Below are positions 63,001 to 64,000 of a stretch of DNA of 64,000 nt, piece after piece. The translations under genes and the position numbers were made by a program. Within the stretch, counting starts at the first letter, position 1; every line of letters starts with the position of its first letter. The DNA comes from Immundisolibacter cernigliae (GTDB lineage Bacteria > Pseudomonadota > Gammaproteobacteria > Immundisolibacterales > Immundisolibacteraceae): contig NZ_CP014671.1 in the NCBI RefSeq assembly GCF_001697225.1, positions 496,001-560,000 on the forward strand, in the 5' to 3' direction. Below the pieces are notes generated by a model. It had not been told where the DNA came from, ran no database searches, and saw only the letters and a list, made by a program, of their open reading frames with translations.

Positions 63001-63769
63001 TACCGGTTTGGGCGCCATCGAAAAAATCGTCCGGATTGGTCGCGGAAACCGGCACGATGGTGTAGGTAACAGTTACCGGTGTCGTGGCCACCTGGCTGAG
63101 AGTAATCAGGAACGTCACCTGATGGCTGAAGCCATCGGAACCTTCTATGACACTGGCGCCCGCGACCCCGCCCGTGATGGGCGTGCCACCGGGAATCAGG
63201 ACGATCCCGCCCTCGCCGGGCTCGCCCCCACCGATCTCCACATCCACCTCGACCGAAACCACGATGCTCGGCTCCGGCTCCTCGGTCGGCAGGATGATGT
63301 CGATGGTGTTCTCGAACAGCAGCGGCTCGGCGGCAGTAGGGATGCCCGCCTCGGGGTTCAGCGCATTGAAGTCGTGGTTCAGGACCACGAACGAGTGGCC
63401 ACCTTCTTCGCCACCGGCGCCGCCGGCGGCGGCCCCGGCCGCGGTGGGCGGCAGCAATTGGGTCGGATCGCCGCCGGCTTCGATGGCGGCCTGGATGTCT
63501 TCAACCCTGGCTACGGCGCTGGCGGCTTCCGCCTCCGGACCTTCCTGGCTGTAGACGTCCGAGTCCAGGACGGCTTGGGCGTTGCCGCCCAGGTCGAACC
63601 AGCCACCGTCGTTGAACTGGATGGTGACGGCGCCGGCATCGGCGGTGCGGATGATCTCGTCGGCGTAGACGACGTCCCCGACGACCAGGACGCGCTCGAC
63701 GCCGTCCGCGTTGACCGCGACGACGTGGCCAACGACGGTGGTGACGATGCCGATTTGCTGCGCTGCCAT
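57074..63769 (-). CDS. LapA/BapA-like giant RTX biofilm adhesin
   Basis: This 2231-residue surface protein is built like LapA. Residues 1-110 form the retention module (MAAQQIGIVTTVVGHV; GDVVYADEIIRTADAGAVTI) followed by a TAAG site at 109-112. A Calx-beta-like domain (about 200-310) and a variable domain precede eight 167-residue repeats (434-1769). The C-terminal part has RTX-like glycine-rich repeats (GTTGNDILSGAAGADILTG) and a type I secretion end. The retention module would hold it in the outer-membrane pore; a LapG-type protease would release it. The secretion and protease genes are outside the window. A GGGAG ribosome site precedes the ATG. Confidence 0.93.
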   Translation of the reverse strand: MAAQQIGIVTTVVGHVVAVNADGVERVLVVGDVVYADEIIRTADAGAVTIQFNDGGWFDLGGNAQAVLDSDVYSQEGPEAEAASAVARVEDIQAAIEAGGDPTQLLPPTAAGAAAGGAGGEEGGHSFVVLNHDFNALNPEAGIPTAAEPLLFENTIDIILPTEEPEPSIVVSVEVDVEIGGGEPGEGGIVLIPGGTPITGGVAGASVIEGSDGFSHQVTFLITLSQVATTPVTVTYTIVPVSATNPDDFFDGAQTGTVTIPAGFIGFTVTENIVADTVIEGNETFQIVLSNVIGATLLNDSATVTIVDDDIAIDATNNSVDETGGLDSVTGVLDVTYLGAGTTPVVTLAATDATWNAATNTLTANDGSWQIVVNNNETYTFTQLQPMDHPQGGDQHNDTLPINITAEVSTTVVVNGVSYTSTAAQPIVITVYDDGPDASANAGTGSVTLDETGGLDTATITAATIAGLFNAPVYGQDGAGTTTYSLSATDGALTGIFVNGSADEVNLYKISDTQYEGWTGDNNDVGIKAFTISIDSATGEVTVTQHVTFNHPVDGMGAAHDDGVSLSGAAAIGVVQTVTDADGDFDTATSSNALSITFKDDGPDASANAGTGSVTLDETGGLDTATITAATIAGLFNAPVYGQDGAGTTTYSLSATDGALTGIFVNGSADEVNLYKISDTQYEGWTGDNNDVGIKAFTISIDSATGEVTVTQHVTFNHPVDGMGAAHDDGVSLSGAAAIGVVQTVTDADGDFDTATSSNALSITFKDDGPDASANAGTGSVTLDETGGLDTATITAATIAGLFNAPVYGQDGAGTTTYSLSATDGALTGIFVNGSADEVNLYKISDTQYEGWTGDNNDVGIKAFTISIDSATGEVTVTQHVTFNHPVDGMGAAHDDGVSLSGAAAIGVVQTVTDADGDFDTATSSNALSITFKDDGPDASANAGTGSVTLDETGGLDTATITAATIAGLFNAPVYGQDGAGTTTYSLSATDGALTGIFVNGSADEVNLYKISDTQYEGWTGDNNDVGIKAFTISIDSATGEVTVTQHVTFNHPVDGMGAAHDDGVSLSGAAAIGVVQTVTDADGDFDTATSSNALSITFKDDGPDASANAGTGSVTLDETGGLDTATITAATIAGLFNAPVYGQDGAGTTTYSLSATDGALTGIFVNGSADEVNLYKISDTQYEGWTGDNNDVGIKAFTISIDSATGEVTVTQHVTFNHPVDGMGAAHDDGVSLSGAAAIGVVQTVTDADGDFDTATSSNALSITFKDDGPDASANAGTGSVTLDETGGLDTATITAATIAGLFNAPVYGQDGAGTTTYSLSATDGALTGIFVNGSADEVNLYKISDTQYEGWTGDNNDVGIKAFTISIDSATGEVTVTQHVTFNHPVDGMGAAHDDGVSLSGAAAIGVVQTVTDADGDFDTATSSNALSITFKDDGPDASANAGTGSVTLDETGGLDTATITAATIAGLFNAPVYGQDGAGTTTYSLSATDGALTGIFVNGSADEVNLYKISDTQYEGWTGDNNDVGIKAFTISIDSATGEVTVTQHVTFNHPVDGMGAAHDDGVSLSGAAAIGVVQTVTDADGDFDTATSSNALSITFKDDGPDASANAGTGSVTLDETGGLDTATITAATIAGLFNAPVYGQDGAGTTTYSLSATDGALTGIFVNGSADEVNLYKISDTQYEGWTGDNNDVGIKAFTISIDSATGEVTVTQHVTFNHPVDGMGAAHDDGVSLSGAAAIGVVQTVTDADGDFDTATSANALSITFKDDGPTLEPIANIVMPNELQTVTGQMAFDAGSDGVGQFVISNVDDDGFSTSITGEGTSMVTGLDADDVPIYTLTVDDSGQYQFTLLQTSAEGDVDFDLTGVEPGGPVSTLTFTDADDPDAQIRFENAEINGSSANFNPSNGEFGVGSNLFNQNESWTTTFIGFLASDFTLAYEFNGTGTLTVQWEAFDADGDSITGSFDVSGNGETTVDFLASGDFDGNVVNVDFNITSAANNQAAKIMLTSFEATATFPPDDEQISFDVQLQDGDGDITAAQSFTVDIYANDPVPATEAFDLPGTTGNDILSGAAGADILTGLEGDDVLIGGGGGGDDILVGGAGSDVLFGQTGSDTLTGGSGGPDSTSDRFVFQRGDVGRGVDTITDFTVAPLASGGDVLDISDLLAGAGITPAQFTDHESDYLVVASGANTTIAFDATGGDHADAVQIATLQNVTTTLDTLITNGQIDHTV
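58463..62470 (-). repeat. Eight tandem 501-bp repeats in the adhesin gene
   Basis: Eight units of exactly 501 bp (4008 bp total), coding the 167-residue repeat that opens DGPDASANAGTGSV, are nearly identical even at silent positions. Small synonymous variants within each unit define a higher-order order. The identity points to recent duplication and gene conversion, and makes assembly collapse or expansion a real risk. Confidence 0.95.
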
Positions 63770-64000
63770 GGGTGTTCTCCCGGTTGAAGATTGTGTGGAA
63801 ACCGCGGCGCGGCGCCCGGATGGCCGGGCTGGCGGTTTTTACGGGACGCATGATGTGCGCCCCGGGCGGGCGTTGCTATTGGCTAGAAGTCCAAGGGAAG
63901 CGCGGTGAGCGCCCGGCATGGCCGGACCCCTACAATTTTCCGATGGCTCGCGCTAATCGCCCGGCGGAGCCGGGCTCCTACAAGGGCGGTGATTGCGCGG
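63770..64000. other. Region upstream of the adhesin gene with dispersed repeats
   Basis: No gene is visible; the adhesin leader and promoter should lie here. From about 63900 on it contains copies of the GCCCGGCATGGCCGG and CGGAGCCGGGCTCCTAC palindrome family also found at 51569, 55347 and 56493. Confidence 0.6.

Overview
The window is GC-rich, densely coded chromosomal DNA from a proteobacterium, most likely a gammaproteobacterium. Two gene orders support this: miaB-phoH-ybeY-corC-lnt-leuS-lptE-holA-(proA)-nadD-rsfS-rlmH, and mnmG-rsmG-parA-parB, which often lies near the replication origin. A LapA/BapA-type adhesin fits the same group. I cannot name the species. I see no rRNA, tRNA or CRISPR array.

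Layout. (1) 1-4454, minus strand: a Kdp high-affinity K+ uptake operon (small membrane peptide, kdpF, kdpA, kdpB, kdpC cut by the window edge). (2) 4635-10100, minus strand: a guanidine-use operon. A textbook guanidine-I (ykkC) riboswitch leads into an ABC importer (binding protein, permease, ATPase), a GdmH-type nickel guanidine hydrolase, a small exported membrane peptide, ureD and ureA. The urease set stops after ureA; ureB, ureC and the other accessory genes are not here. (3) 10105-18878: mixed metabolism (M16-like peptidase, MaoC-like hydratase, unusual pyruvate kinase, phosphoglycerate mutase, MFS transporter, acetyl-CoA synthetase, methyltransferase). (4) 19189-24179, plus strand: a three-gene HlyD / RbbA-like ABC / permease operon matching the yhiI-rbbA-yhhJ arrangement. 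(5) 24241-39964, minus strand: a 13-gene, tightly packed or overlapping block from miaB down to yhdP (tRNA and rRNA modification, leucyl-tRNA synthetase, lipoprotein and LPS assembly, proline and NAD synthesis, ribosome silencing). (6) 40052-44247, plus strand: mnmG-rsmG-parA-parB.

(7) 44248-48046 is an accessory patch with several families of REP-like palindromes, one decayed and one near-intact REP-associated tyrosine transposase (RAYT), an AT-rich exported coiled-coil protein, a HEPN-like protein, an exported hypothetical and a lipoprotein. (8) 48047-55139: glcE-glcD (no adjacent glcF), purU, an aspartate-type aminotransferase and uvrB, with a repeat cluster at 51569-51792. (9) 55141-56758: an antitoxin remnant and an AbrB-type antitoxin/PIN toxin pair flanked by two near-identical direct repeats of about 320 bp. 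(10) 57074-63769, minus strand: a 2231-residue LapA-like biofilm adhesin with a TAAG protease site, a Calx-beta-like domain, eight almost identical 167-residue repeats and C-terminal RTX-type repeats, followed by a strong intrinsic terminator.

Functionally, the guanidine operon should import guanidine, split it to urea and ammonia and pass urea to urease; both enzymes need nickel. The most striking features are this riboswitch-controlled but incomplete operon, the REP/RAYT patch, the direct-repeat-flanked toxin-antitoxin module, and the higher-order repeat pattern in the adhesin gene.
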